From NCBI GenBank assembly GCA_903859705.1, contig CAIONQ010000023.1:44818-108817 (forward strand): a stretch of 64,000 nt of DNA, read 5' to 3'. This DNA comes from an uncultured Chthonomonas sp. (GTDB lineage: Bacteria > Armatimonadota > Chthonomonadetes > Chthonomonadales > Chthonomonadaceae). A program made the translations under genes and the position numbers. Below the pieces are notes generated by a model. It was not told the DNA's origin. It saw only the letters and a list, made by a program, of their open reading frames with translations, and did not search any database. Shown here piece by piece: positions 63,918 to 64,000 of the stretch; the stretch's first letter is position 1; the number at the start of each line of letters is the position of its first letter.

Positions 63918-64000
63918 GAGGATCCCATAGACTATAGAGGTCCAACACGAAGCGCCGCTCAACAAAGAAGAACTGAGCAAAAAACTCCCATGCGCTTCCA

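Larger units (their letters stand above)
63193..64000. other. Non-coding end region with palindromes
   Basis: No gene is supported in these 808 bp. It holds the cysD upstream region, a palindrome TCGGGCGCCCGA (63661-63672), an SD-holding hairpin (63722-63751), and a cluster of CATTAATG-type motifs from 63790 to 63917. A gene that lies to the right of the window may be controlled by these elements. Confidence 0.5.

Noticed and set aside
1..64000. CRISPR arrays, insertion sequences and phage genes
   Set aside because: No regularly spaced direct repeats, transposase motifs or phage structural genes were seen on either strand.

Overview
This window is a chromosomal segment with GC content around 55% and dense protein-coding genes on both strands. 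I see no rRNA, tRNA, CRISPR array, transposase or phage gene. The gene families suggest a free-living, carbohydrate-using oligotroph related to Armatimonadota, with some families also common in Planctomycetes and Verrucomicrobia. They include a GH127 glycosidase, a GH4 alpha-galactosidase, a planctomycete-type cytochrome/DUF1552 pair, a VanW protein, DUF4139 proteins and a 7Fe ferredoxin. This placement is an inference from gene content. Non-ATG starts are common: at least six genes appear to begin with TTG behind a good Shine-Dalgarno sequence.

Layout. Positions 1-4.1 kb hold the end of a GH127 arabinofuranosidase, converging on a giant GNAT-beta-sandwich protein. 4.1-9.6 kb has a lipoprotein divergent from a DEAD-box RNA helicase and a TPR protein. 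9.6-16.3 kb is a leftward run: a GspE/PilB-type ATPase, a sugar-binding lipoprotein, VanW, CysE, an NlpC/P60 peptidase and a glutathione peroxidase carrying a haem-c-type motif. 16.6-32.5 kb is a leftward cell-surface polysaccharide locus of 14 genes. It has nine glycosyltransferase-like genes (three GT4, two TuaH-like, three GT2, one DUF6492), an acyltransferase-3, the heptose genes gmhA and gmhB, and an MBOAT acyltransferase with an SGNH-like partner.

32.9-38.5 kb carries the PSD-type cytochrome protein and its DUF1552 partner, followed by a DCC thiol-disulfide protein, GtrA and a YncE-like propeller. 41.2-43.9 kb is an accessory-looking patch with a small XRE regulator, a tiny membrane protein, a secreted protein and a non-coding stretch that folds into a chain of short hairpins (a likely structured RNA, perhaps a group II intron remnant). 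43.9-52.8 kb is rightward: an OB-fold-like unknown, GH4, prolyl oligopeptidase, PlsC, ferredoxin, PduO, a secreted protein, a nitronate monooxygenase-like protein and a protein with duplicated motifs. 52.8-59.5 kb is leftward: a second YncE-like propeller, a phosphodiesterase-like enzyme and two tandem DUF4139 paralogues. The right end has a HAD phosphatase, a small membrane protein and cysND. The last 0.8 kb is non-coding, with a hairpin holding a strong Shine-Dalgarno-like sequence and a cluster of palindromic CATTAATG-type motifs.

Functional themes are export and assembly of a heptose-containing, acylated surface glycan; sulfate assimilation (cysD, cysN, cysE); envelope maintenance; and plant-polysaccharide use.
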